Shown: one piece after another, positions 46,216 to 56,680 of the stretch | How positions within the stretch are numbered: position 1 is the first letter of the stretch | How the letters are laid out: every line of letters starts with the position of its first letter | NCBI GenBank assembly: GCA_903813345.2 | Contig: CAIIXF020000004.1 | Location: forward strand, 21,426,477-21,490,476 | Source: Owenia fusiformis | Lineage: Eukaryota > Annelida > Polychaeta > Sabellida > Oweniidae | Length of the DNA: 64,000 nucleotides | Reading direction: 5' to 3' | Notes under the pieces: model-generated | Told to the model about the DNA's origin: nothing | The model's input: only the letters and a program-made list of their open reading frames with translations | The model's database searches: none | Position numbers and translations under genes: made by a program

Positions 46216-46398
46216 AAAAATGCCATCATGGTCATGTTTTTAATTGAAAACAGTGTGGAAAGGAGTGAAAATAGCAAGGAATAAAGTAAACAGGCATGTA
46301 GTCAATACCCTAAATTGTGTAGAAATGCAAGAAAATTGGACAGTTCATTCAAATTTTAGAGAGAATTTTAGTGAAATAAGCATGAGCAGACGGACATT
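46216..46398 (-). repeat. 190 bp MITE-like repeat, copy I
   Basis: AATGCCATCATGGTCATG at one end and CATGAGCAGACGGACATT at the other; complete inner landmarks. Confidence 0.8.
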
Positions 46399-46770
46399 TT
46401 AAATATTTCTAAAACAAAGTGCTTCACTCTTAACTTAACTTGTATAACTTGACATTTTATCAATATGAAGATTTTTATCAATAATTCTTAACTAATTAAG
46501 TTGAAGTTGTAACAGAGATTATTGGGTATTGAATAGCAAGGCTTGAAATGTCATGTATATATGTACTGTGTAATAATATTGATTTCCTATTTTACTTCTA
46601 ACAAAGTGTTCAATGATCTTCTACTGATTTTTCTTAACATAAGGTGATTAGTGAATGTAGGCTCAAAATCAAATCATCCCACCCCCTCACACCTGGGGAC
46701 ATTAAGTCTTGAGTCCATGAATTAGTCAATAAAATTTTATTTTTCCCACCCATTTTTTAATGAAACAGCG
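46399..46770. other. non-coding, nothing recognised
   Basis: No supportable feature. Confidence 0.4.
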
Positions 46771-46898
46771 CAGGCCCGTAGCCAGGATTTGTCAAGGGGG
46801 GGGTTCACTTGTGACAATTTTGGTCCAAAAATGGCCAAACTATCAGTTAAAAAGTGCTCAGAATAGTGAAAAACTCCATGATTATGAAAGATTTTTAC
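46771..46898. repeat. hAT-like MITE fragment
   Basis: CAGGCCCGTAGCCAGGATTT followed by GGGGGGGTTCACTTG and GTGAAAAACTCCATGATT as in 1366-1550; the right TIR is absent. Confidence 0.65.
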
Positions 46899-47370
46899 AT
46901 AGGCTCAAAATCAAACAGTCCTATTATATCCACATAGTCTTGCCCCCACCCTCCAATTTATAACTTCCTACCCAAAAAGTTTAGAATATATGTTAAGGGC
47001 TTAATGAAAGACTAGCATCTCAATTAATTTTTAGACATTATTTATTGAACGCCTCATAGACAGATACGTGTTGAAGTCTTGATGAGAGCTGAAGCTACTA
47101 GAACATTCAGTTAGCTACCTATAAATATCAACTCTATTGCCATAAACAAATATTGTATATGATCCCACCACCTGCTTTAATAGAAATGCAGTCTTAGAAC
47201 CTTTATACATGATTTTTGTGAAATTTACAGAAACATCAAGTTTGATTTTATGTTTTCTGGACATCTTTAAATGGTGAATCTGCAAGAAATTGAAATCGGT
47301 GAATGAAGAATAAAAGATTGGAATTATCAAGGAATTATCACGAGTGTGACTGTGAACACTCTGAATTAGA
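46899..47370. other. non-coding, with degraded 190 bp family traces
   Basis: TGGAATTATCAAGGAATTAT and GTGAACACTCTGAATTAG near 47318-47370 look like a broken copy just upstream of copy J. Confidence 0.4.
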
Positions 47371-47548
47371 TAAGGTGGTCATGTTTACATTCAAAATTGA
47401 GTGGAAATGAGTGGAATTAGCAAGGAATAAAATAAACAGGCATGTAGTCAACACTCTAAATTATATGAAAATGCAAGAAAATCAAACACTTCATTCAAGT
47501 TTTTGAGAGAAATCAAGAGAGGAATAAGAATGGCCAGCGGGGAACATT
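47371..47548 (-). repeat. 190 bp MITE-like repeat, copy J
   Basis: AGTGGAATTAGCAAGGAATA, GCATGTAGTCAACACTC and AATGCAAGAAAATC are intact; the ends are diverged. Confidence 0.7.
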
Positions 47549-47971
47549 TGGTAAAGAATGTATTATGTTTTTCCACACCATGCTAGATTTCTATATAAAT
47601 TCATTCAACACTAGATCTGTGATGGTGCTAGGGATCATCTCAGTTTTTCATCCTGTATTTAACTTGATCAAACATGGCTTACTCTAACCCTGGGTTATTT
47701 TATGATTTCATGGGGTTTTTAGTTTTGCAAATTAATTGTTTGTGTTTTCCCTATAATGATTATACATCAAAATGTTGGATTTCATGATTGAAACTATTCT
47801 TTTTTCATTAAGATTTTCCATTGATGTTTTATAGTTTCAAAGTGATTTATTTTGAATGTTTTAATTAGTATGTGGGATGTTCTGGTGCTTTAGTGTTTTA
47901 TTAGTGCTGGGTGATGGCTTGATGATTGCTGAGCCTGGAGGGTAAACAACTGATTGAGTGATCTTGAGATA

Positions 47972-48052
47972 ACATTTTGGATAGAAATTGAAAGGGAAAC
48001 ATTTTGGATAGAAATTGAAAGGGAAACATTTTGGATAGAAATTGAAAGGGAG
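47972..48052. repeat. 27 bp tandem repeat, three copies
   Basis: Three successive copies containing AACATTTTGGATAGAAATTG and AAAGGGA. It is short and lies upstream of the receptor exon. Confidence 0.85.
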
Positions 48053-48235
48053 AAAGGGAGGGAGCTGATGAACAAGTGTACGATGGAAAATGGAAAAAAA
48101 TTGAGGAGATGTGGAGAGGAGATGGGGGTGGCATCCTCCGATCACAGGGCTTCAAAATCCAGAATATATTCTTTCTTTTTACCCCCTGCAATAAGCAGTT
48201 AGCTTTTACTCGATTAAGAACTCGCAATCTGATTG

Positions 48236-48258
48236 GCTGTCGCAACACTGCGACAGAA
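48236..48258. other. perfect short hairpin
   Basis: CTGTCGCA-ACAC-TGCGACAG-type stem of 8 bp beside a GATTGG CCAAT-box core. No terminator role is implied in this eukaryotic setting. Confidence 0.4.
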
Positions 48259-48339
48259 ATCATGTATAAGTCATTGCGCATAATTAGATCACGTGATTCA
48301 GTTTAATCGGGCGCTTCCAAATTGGTTATAGCAAGGGGA

Positions 48340-48535
48340 AGAAGGAAGTATGGATTCTGGATACCTGCCTAGGAGGATGGGGAGTGGGGGAAGCGGGTAA
48401 AGGAAGAGAAATGGATGGGAAATGGAGAGAGGGAAATAAATTGACAGAGTAAGGGTGGGAGGTAGGGTAACATTGGGAGAATTGGCTGAAGGTGAGAAGG
48501 GGATATCCCCCTGATAGGGAGTAGAGTAACATCAG
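48340..48535 (+). other. purine-rich tract upstream of receptor exon
   Basis: About 200 bp strongly biased to A and G on the plus strand (GGGGAAGAAGGAAG, GGAGTGGGGGAAGC, GGAGAGAGGGAAAT). Possible promoter-proximal or triplex-forming sequence; the function is unknown. Confidence 0.4.
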
Positions 48536-49226
48536 ATAAATATATTATTAGATATTTCAGCATTGGGATAGATAGAGAAAAGACCTGTATCTTAATGTTG
48601 GTGAACTACTGTGTGATAGCCTGTATCTAATTGTAACTTCTGAATCAGTTTTTATTAAGGAAACTGACATTAAGGCGTTTTGACATTGTAAATGATAAAT
48701 GTTCCAACTGTCATCTTTTAGCTGAAATAGAAAGGTGAAGTTAATATGTGGAAGATAAAATGTAAAAGTGTGTTTTATAAATAAATGATGTGCTTTAAAA
48801 GTCAGATAATCAAGAAGAAATTAAAGCGTAACACACTTCAATGATTTAATGCATGTTTTGAAAACACTTAAAGATGTGATTAATGAATGTAAATGGTGAA
48901 ATATATAAAACAGATTTATGTACTGTACTTCCAGATTCGTGTCCACCTCATAGGCTACCACAATATACAAAAGATAGTGGCCCACACATCTCAGAACCTC
49001 AGCAGACGGCATTCAATCACCAACAAAAACACTGAATTTTCTCAGAAAAAATCCAAAGAGTTGATTAATATTCTTACATTTCTATATAATTTGGTCCTTC
49101 TTCTACATAACTATCTTTACAATTTTGAAAAATTCCCACTCTTTGGTGTCATATTTTTCATTTTAAAACATCACCTGTCAATGAAATGTGAGAAATTTGC
49201 AAGGGTATGATGAGCTCTGCTGGAGG

Positions 49227-50238
49227 ATGAGTCAGTCAGCTAGTGGTTTAATAAACTCTCTCCAGCCAATGTTTAGCTCAGTTGAATCTGAGCTATTGGA
49301 GCCTACACACATTGGATACAACGTTAATGAAAGCCTCACTTGGAATACTGTATACAATACGCTAAAGAAAAATACAAGCAAGGTTTATGAAAATAAAGCC
49401 TACCTTGCTGGTGCTGGTACTGGACGGGAAAAATTTAATGTGAAAACTAATTGGAAAAGATGGTTACGTGGTAATGCAACGGGGAATCATACTGAAAATG
49501 AGCAATTAGAAAGTTTTGATAAGTTTGCAAGGAGTAATTTGACTTCAAATGCCAGGTGGAATATAAATGAAACAACAACCGAGAGGTTGATTACAAATCA
49601 TGTAAATTCAAGTTCAAATCCAATTAGTGATTTAATTACAACACATAGTAATTCTACAATTACAGATAGTGATTTTAATACAACATATAGGGATTTTCTT
49701 ACAACAAATAGTGATTTTACAACAACAAATAGCAGTTTTACAACAAGTGATTCTACTACAACAAGATTAGTTGAAAATAATGCAAAAGTTGGATTAAGCT
49801 ATAGATGGAGTTCCGGGAATAATTTGAGCGATTTTGTGACAGAAATTTTGAAAGATGCAACAACTACAACAAAATATGAGTTGGCTCAAAATATGAGATA
49901 CAACAATAACATCGCGACGTTTACAATAACAGGTCCGTGTCAAGGATTACTTTGTGAAACCTCGAACAAGTCTATGGATCCAATAGAGGGCGCTGTGAAT
50001 TTAACCCTCGGGAATGGAACGTCAAACTTGACGGGAGATCCCCCTTTGAACTGGAGCATTCTTGTCTTGATGCTGTTTGTAGTCGGGGGATTACTAGGAA
50101 ATATACTTGTCTGTTTGGCGATTTTAATGGAGAAAAAGCTCCAAAATGTTACGAATTATTTCATGTTGTCACTAGCTATTGCTGATGTCTTGGTATCAGC
50201 CGTTGTCATGCCACTCGGGATAATCAACGAGTTTTATG
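49227..50238 (+). CDS. 5-HT2-like serotonin receptor, first recognisable coding exon
   Basis: A Gq-type class A GPCR candidate, partial. The first usable ATG is at 49227; an in-frame TGA lies upstream at 49182, so coding either starts here or enters by splicing after 49184. Residues about 1-274 are extracellular, with more than a dozen N-X-S/T sequons and a Ser/Thr/Asn-rich stretch (TTNSDF and TTTNSSF repeats) near 130-180. TM1 is about 276-300 with GN1.50 (N292) in GNILVCLAIL. The first intracellular loop and TM2 read KKLQNVTNYFMLSLAIADVL with D2.50 at 320, followed by VVMPLG. KLQNVTNYF plus MPLG is characteristic of 5-HT2-type receptors. The exon ends within the Gly codon of FYG (phase 1) at GTAAGT (50239). 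There is no N-terminal signal-like segment. An alternative is another biogenic-amine receptor; the subtype needs TM3-TM7, which are not in the window. Confidence 0.8.
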
Positions 50239-50244
50239 GTAAGT
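50239..50244 (+). other. 5' splice donor
   Basis: ATG|GTAAGT matches the consensus donor exactly at the point where similarity to 5-HT2 receptors stops. Read-through would add lysine and hydrophobic residues, then a stop at about 50307. Confidence 0.8.
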
Positions 50245-50397
50245 TCATATTCCTTATTATATTATATCTATATTTATTTTTATTTTTTTCAGATGCAAGC
50301 AAATTTTGAATCTGAGAGATATGATTATTGTTTATGTCAGCTTCAAAAATTGATGACATATTGTTATTGCTACCATTTTTGTGATCAGCATTGATAG

Positions 50398-50655
50398 TCA
50401 GTGTCTGTAACACTTGTTACACAATTACACTGTCAGTGTCTGTAACACTTGTTACACAATTACACTGTCAATGTCTGTAACACTTGTTACACAATTTTAC
50501 ACTGTCAATGTCTGTAACACTTGTTACACAATTACGCTGTCAGTGTCTGTAACACTTGTTACACAATTACACTGTCAGTATCTGTAACACTTGTTACACA
50601 ATTGCACTGTCAGTGTCTGTAACACTTGTTACACAATTACACTTTTATAATTGCA
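50398..50655. repeat. 35 bp tandem repeat, about 7 copies, in the intron
   Basis: The unit contains GTCAGTGTCTGTAACACTTG and TTACACAATTACACT. It includes the small palindrome GTAACACTTGTTAC. It starts about 160 bp after the donor. Downstream it runs into GCAGTGACATTTGGT, a dispersed motif. Confidence 0.9.
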
Positions 50656-52545
50656 GTGAGTGACAGTGCAGTGACATTTGGTCTATTAATGCATTGTTTT
50701 TTTAATCATCATTTTATTACATGTTCTTAATGTCGCTCTTTTGACCTTTAAATGTGAATGACCTGTTTATATTAGTACCAAATGTGCGCTTTTTTGGGGG
50801 GGGGGGATTCTTTGCAAAAATAATTGTTTCAAAACAACTGCATGCAATGTTAAGTGGGAACAACCGATGTTGTATTATATCATACTGTTAATTATTTAGT
50901 AAGAAAATAATTATAAAGTGTAAATAACATTTCATCAAAATTATGCCAATTAACATTTACACTGATCCATACCTTAATATTACATTTTAACTAAGTTATA
51001 ATTAGTTAAAAGGGTACCTTCATATTTTCTATGAGGGGGTTACATTTGGTGTATTTAAGATTATATGGTGCTGTAAGTCAGGACTTACACCAACAACAAT
51101 TTATTACTCCCCCTCCCCTCTCTGTGTCGGAAAATGTATAAAGTTCAATTCAGTTTTTTCCTTTTTTTTGTAGTATTTATTTTATTTCAGTTTAACTTCT
51201 TGCATTTTACATTTTAAAGCAACCTTCAAACGTTCTTCCTTTCCTTCCTTTCACACCTATTTTTTATATTATATACACTCTTATATCAAGCAGCTAGACG
51301 CCAAACAGACAACAAAATCAAATGCACACATTTTTACTTTTGACATAATACATCTGAATAAATGACACCCTTTGATTAGTGAAATGTATTAGTTAATTTG
51401 AATAGTCAGGAGGTATCCTCGTTAGATCAGACTTTTGGGTTTATTTCTGAATAACTAATGATATTTATACGCAATATGTGTATATCAACTACCTAATCAA
51501 CCATATGTATCATTTATATCTATCACCATCTTCATTACCCTTTAGAAAAATAATCAATAGACTGCTTCACTCTTCAAACAAGCGATAAATTTCTGAATGT
51601 GCCTAGCCAATCAAAGTCATGATTGCTCATTCACTTCAGTTTTCAATTGGGTTATACATTAACACATGACTCTGCATTGTTTTCTGATTGGTTAATTACT
51701 GAACTATAAAATGACAGATGCTATAAAGAGTGTAGTTCACTATCCAACTAATAAATATGCCCAGGGTATACTTTCAATTGTGTAAAACCTTTAGGTGATA
51801 CATCACACATGTTCTGTAAATAGAATGATTTAAATACTTGATAGTTACATTATTTCAGTATCATGCATGGCCACAGGAAATGGATTATGTTAGACAATCA
51901 GTGTATTATACCTTTTTGTGGAGCTAATTAGGCTTGAAATGCATGCAATGACAAAATTAAATCAGTTGGCATTATATCTAGACAGTATTATGCAAAGCCC
52001 GGGATATGGGGCTACATTATAAGTAACATTTCTGTTAAATAAAGAATAGGTTTCCCACTATATATATTTGCAATATTTAGGCAGTATTATGCACAACCCT
52101 AGGAAATGGCATATCTATAACATCACTTTAAAAAGTTTTACATTTTGAAATTAAATGAAGAAAACATATCTTTGTTTCACACTGTAAACTGGCAATTATG
52201 TTTGCGGTATTATAAGACTATTTTACACAGCTTCAAAAATCGGAGATTTGGAGTCAATCTAATAGTTATAAGAAAAATAATAATTTATCAAATTATCAAA
52301 GGTATACTTCGATCGTTATATTGATTGGAATTTAGACAGTCATCTGCACAGCCAACAATATTTCCTCATGTGAATAAGCTGAGTTTTGGTGTGATGCAGT
52401 CGTAAAAATGCATTTGTTACATTATACATATAAGTACACAAAGTATTAGATATTTATAAATAGCATAGAGTTGATTAATTACCCGTTTGGTTTTCTTAAG
52501 GCCAAGAATTATAATATATCATGTTTGTTCAAAAATACTCTCTAT
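50656..52545. other. intron sequence, nothing recognised
   Basis: AT-rich with a G-run at 50795-50806. CCAATC/GATTGG words near 51610 and 51690. No exon-like open frame resembling GPCR TM3 was seen. Confidence 0.4.
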
Positions 52546-52550
52546 TTCAA

Positions 52551-52787
52551 ACGTGAATTCACGTTGCATTGTGAATTTTGAAGTATTTTGCATCATCATG
52601 AATTCACTATTGCAGAATTTTGAAGTAATTTGCATTAATTATCATGAATTCACTCTTGCAAAATTTGGAAGTATTTCGCATCATCATGAATTGTAGAATT
52701 TGGAAGTATTTTGCACAATCATGAATTCACTATTGCGGAATTTTGAAGTATTTTGCATCATCATGAATTCACTATTGCAAATTTTTG
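52551..52787. repeat. 42 bp tandem repeat, about 5 copies
   Basis: The unit contains TCATGAATTCACTATTGCAG and AATTTTGAAGTATTTTGCAT; units differ by small indels. Confidence 0.85.
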
Positions 52788-53475
52788 TAGATTGATATCC
52801 ATGCTAAAATAATTAGTTTACAACATGTAAAATTCATGAATCTGACCATCAGTAATTAAGTTCAGTCAGTTTAACATGGAACTGGTGTGTTACAGTAAAT
52901 ACAATTATATCTGCTTTACAGCTTTGTTTTGAGCTAGAATCGGGCCAGATGTATCATTTCTGTTAAATTTGGAAAAATCTGGCGGCAGGACATCTTCAAA
53001 AACATTATAACCAAATTCTTAATTTAATAATGCAAATTTCCTAAGGCTTAAGTAAGTTAACTCATCTGTATCATTCAAAAGATATATGATTGTAGATCAG
53101 ACGTACCCTAAGCCTTACAAAATGATGGTTTCCTTATTAGTTTATATTAACAAAATGTAGGTTTCCTTATTAGGTTATTTTACAGTATTATGCATTCTTT
53201 TTACAATTTTTCATATGGCTTTCAAGAAATAGTCAAAAGAAGTATTTTTATAAGAAAAACACATAATACTGATTACTGATGTCAAATTATGTGTTATATC
53301 AAAAGACAAATGATGTCGAGAGATGAATTATGACATAATAGTCTCCATAGATCAGTGTCAGCTTTTCTAATGACGCTGCCAGATAATTGAATTAGGTAAA
53401 TGTCAACATAGTGTATTACATACAAAATTATGTTGGGGGCTCCCTTATGTGACTTAAATTAAATCTTAGCTGTTG
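52788..53475. other. intron sequence, nothing recognised
   Basis: No supportable feature. Confidence 0.4.
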
Positions 53476-53664
53476 AAAAATGTTACAGGTGATCATGTTT
53501 TAAAAAGCAAAAATAAAATGTAAAAGAGTGAAATCAACAAGGAATAAAGTAAACAGACTTGTAGTTAACACTCTAAATTGTAAAGAAATGCAAGAAAATC
53601 AGACACTTCATTCAAATTTTAGAGAGAAATTGAGTGAAATAAGCATGAGCAGACGGACACTTTA
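53476..53664 (-). repeat. 190 bp MITE-like repeat, copy K
   Basis: AATGTTACAGGTGATCATG at one end, GCATGAGCAGACGGACACTT at the other; all landmarks present. Confidence 0.8.
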
Positions 53665-53879
53665 AGAATTAACTGATAAATCGATTTTCTTACTAATCTG
53701 TTCTCTGCAACTCATTGACATTTTAATCTTTAGACACAATTATGTAAAGTGAAAGAGTAACATTACTTTTTTAATGTAAATTGGAGTTCAAGCGGATAAA
53801 ATGAACATTTTTTATTTTATCAATGTGTAGAATTTATAGTTTTGTTTTGATCTGTCACTGGGTCAAATGATGTTAAATA

Positions 53880-54330
53880 TACACAGGATTAACGTAGGAT
53901 CCATTATGCATTTATCGTAAACCACCAAAAATCTCCATAAATGTACATCTCTGATTTAGATAAGTGCATATAAATCCTTCCCACGTATTTATCTCATATA
54001 CCATTAGTAAATCCTAGTACAAATCCGATATTGCATTTACATCACATCCAGAAAACATTAGTTACGTATTTATAATTTATTAATGTGGGTTATAAATACA
54101 TAGAATGCATTTGTGAAGCATTAATACCGATCTAACACATGTTTCAACTTTGAACCAGTTATGTTATTAACTAGCATTGGTAAATACATCAAGGTATTTA
54201 TCAAATTGAGACACATTTAATGCAGATGAATTTAAGCATTTACTAGGGATTTAAATACATTCATCATAAATCCATATCTAGGATTTATTGTATCATTGAG
54301 AGGCATCCGGTTGTTCCCGGGGGGGGGGGG
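53880..54330. repeat. cluster of degenerate TAAATACAT/ATGCATTTA words
   Basis: Many short words such as GGTAAATACATC, ATGCATTTATC and GGATTTAAATACATTC on both strands. A similar cluster lies at 56985-57275. These may be decayed ends of one TIR element, ending in a run of 14 G at 54319-54332. Confidence 0.35.
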
Positions 54331-54332
54331 GG

Positions 54333-54813
54333 TGTCAATGGGGAAGGGATGATTTAATTTGATGCTAGCTTAGGGTAGATTTGTAGCAATGTTTGGCCTT
54401 TAGAATTTTTAATGTTTAACAACACACAGACAGTTATCAAATGAATCATATAATTTATTGAAGATAAAAAATTATTAAATTTTGAAACAAACATATTGTT
54501 GCGATACATATCTCTGAGTTGTAGACTAGAGTAGTGTCTCAACTGAATACTTTTATACATTTCCCTTGAGTTGAACAATGTCTTAAATAGATAATCCGGT
54601 CTCTGGATGATCAACCAAACTTTGTAATGTAAGGAATCTCAACTATTTGTTTGTCTTGTCCCTCATTCTTGTAAACTGCTTCTAAAGCTTTCTCCTATTC
54701 CCTATTTTTGTGGCCTCTTTTGTTAGCTGCTTCCTGTTTTGACTTGTTCTTGATAAGCAATCTATATTGCTCACCTACAAATAAAAGTATAAACAGCAAT
54801 ATTAGAAAATCAA
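54333..54813. other. intron sequence, nothing recognised
   Basis: Short minus-strand open frames have no domain signature. Confidence 0.4.
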
Positions 54814-55123
54814 GGTTAAAGGTTAATTCTGAGAATTCATCTGACGGCTGACGGATTGATATACTACTCATGACCAACTCATTCATTTAATCATGAATAG
54901 GGCCTGCCATTATTCCATTCATGCTAAGATTAATTTGCCATAAAACAGTATGCAAAGGCGTCAGTCGGCAGTTGAATCCGCGAATGCTACCAAATACAAC
55001 TGACTAGTATTCCACAAAACAAACCCACGGGACATTCGGGAATTCAACTTCCAGCTAACGAATAAAGAAGGTTAGATCGTCAGCCGTCAGCCGGAAGTTA
55101 AATTCGTGAAGTTAATCTTTAAC
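54814..55123. mobile_element. TIR element with GTTAAAGGTTAA ends
   Basis: GTTAAAGGTTAATTCTGAG and CATCTGACGGCTGACGG at the left mirror CGTCAGCCGTCAGCCGG and AAGTTAATCTTTAAC at the right (about 45 bp, imperfect). GC-richer than its surroundings. No clear target duplication. Confidence 0.6.
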
Positions 55124-55374
55124 AAAGTAATGAATCAACAAACTCAAAAAGGAGTGAACTTGTTCAATATAATGCAATTTAAACTTACTCCTTACATTAG
55201 ATTTTGAATCTATATGGTGAGTCTTCCATCCCGTTGATGATCAAATCCATAAATTCCAATGGCCACTACGACGCCAGCTCTATTCACGGGTTTGCGGTGT
55301 GTTGAGCTGTTCTGAGCATTTCATCATCAGTAGCATCAAATAACCTGGAACACAAACAGAAGTGCTACACTTGT

Positions 55375-56680
55375 TATATTCTTTTATGGAAGGTTCTATC
55401 TTGGGTCAACCTAGGTTCTATCCTGTGTCAACATAGGTTCTATCTTGTGTCACAATTTAAAGTACTTCTTAAATTGTTTTATGAAAGGTTCTATCTTGTG
55501 TCGACCTAGGTTCTATCTTGTGTCAACATAGGTTCTATCTTGTGTCACGATTTAAAGTACGTGTTATCTTGTTTTATGAAAGGTTCTATCCTCTGTCAAC
55601 ATAGTTCTATCTTGTGGTACGATTCAAAGTACTTGTTATATTGTTTTATGAAAAGTTATATCTTGTGTCAATCTAGGTTCTATCCTGTGTCAACATAGGT
55701 TCTATCTTGTGTCACAATTTAAAGTACCTGTTATATTGTTTTATGAAAGGTTCTATCTTGTGTCAACCTAGGTTCTATCCTGTGTCAAAATAGGTTATAT
55801 CTTGTGTAACGATTTAAAGTACTTATTATATTGTTTTATGAAAGGTTCTATTTTTGTGAACCTAGGTTTTATCCTGTGTCAATATAGTTTCTATCTTGTG
55901 TCACGATTTAAAATATCTGTTATATTTTTTATGAAAGGTTCTATCTTGTGTCAGTCTAGGTTCTATCCTGTCAACATGGGTTTTATCTTGTGTCACGATT
56001 TAAAGTACGTGTTATATTGTTTTATGAAAGGTTCTATCTTGTGTCAACATAGGTTCTATCCTGTGTCAACATAGGTTATATCTTGTGTCACGATTTAAAG
56101 TACGTGTTATATTGTTTTATGAAAGGTTCTATCTTGTGTCAGTCAACCTAGGTTCTATCCTGTGTCAACATAGGTTATATCTTGTGTCACGATTTAAAGT
56201 ACGCGTTATATTGTTTTATGAAAGGTTCTATCTTGTGTCAACCTAGGTTCTATCCCGTGTCAACATAGGTTATATCTTGTGTCACGATTTAAAGTACGTA
56301 TTATATTGTTTATGAAAGGTTCTATCTTGTGTCAACCTAGGTTCTATCCTGTGTCAATATAGGTTCTATCTTGTGTCACGATTTAAAGTACTTGTTAAAT
56401 TGTTTTATGAAAGGTTCTATCTTGTGTCAACCTAGGTTCTATCCTGTGTCAACATAGGTTCTATCTTGTGTTACAATTTAAGGTATACTTATCAAATTGT
56501 ATTATAAAAGGTGCTATCTTGTGTCAACCTAGGTTCTATCCTGTGTCAACATAAGTTCTATCTTGTGTTACGATTTAATAATACTCGTTAAATTGTTTTA
56601 TGAAAGGTTCTATCTTGTGTCACCATAGTTTTGTCTTGAGTCACACTTTAAGGTACCTACAAAAACGTTTCATGAAAAGA
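55375..56680. repeat. 95 bp higher-order tandem repeat, about 13 copies
   Basis: Each unit has three related ~23 bp subunits, AGGTTCTATCTTGTGTCAAC, AGGTTCTATCCTGTGTCAAC and AGGTTCTATCTTGTGTCACG, followed by a unique spacer with TTTAAAGTACNTGTTATATTG and TTTTATGAA. Some units lack one subunit (near 55575-55620 and 56020-56060). Confidence 0.9.

Noticed and set aside
47861-48306. Overlapping frames around the 27 bp repeat
   Set aside because: Low-complexity repeat read in several frames; no domain.
49188-49226. Receptor start at 49188
   Set aside because: That codon is GTG; the first in-frame ATG is 49227.
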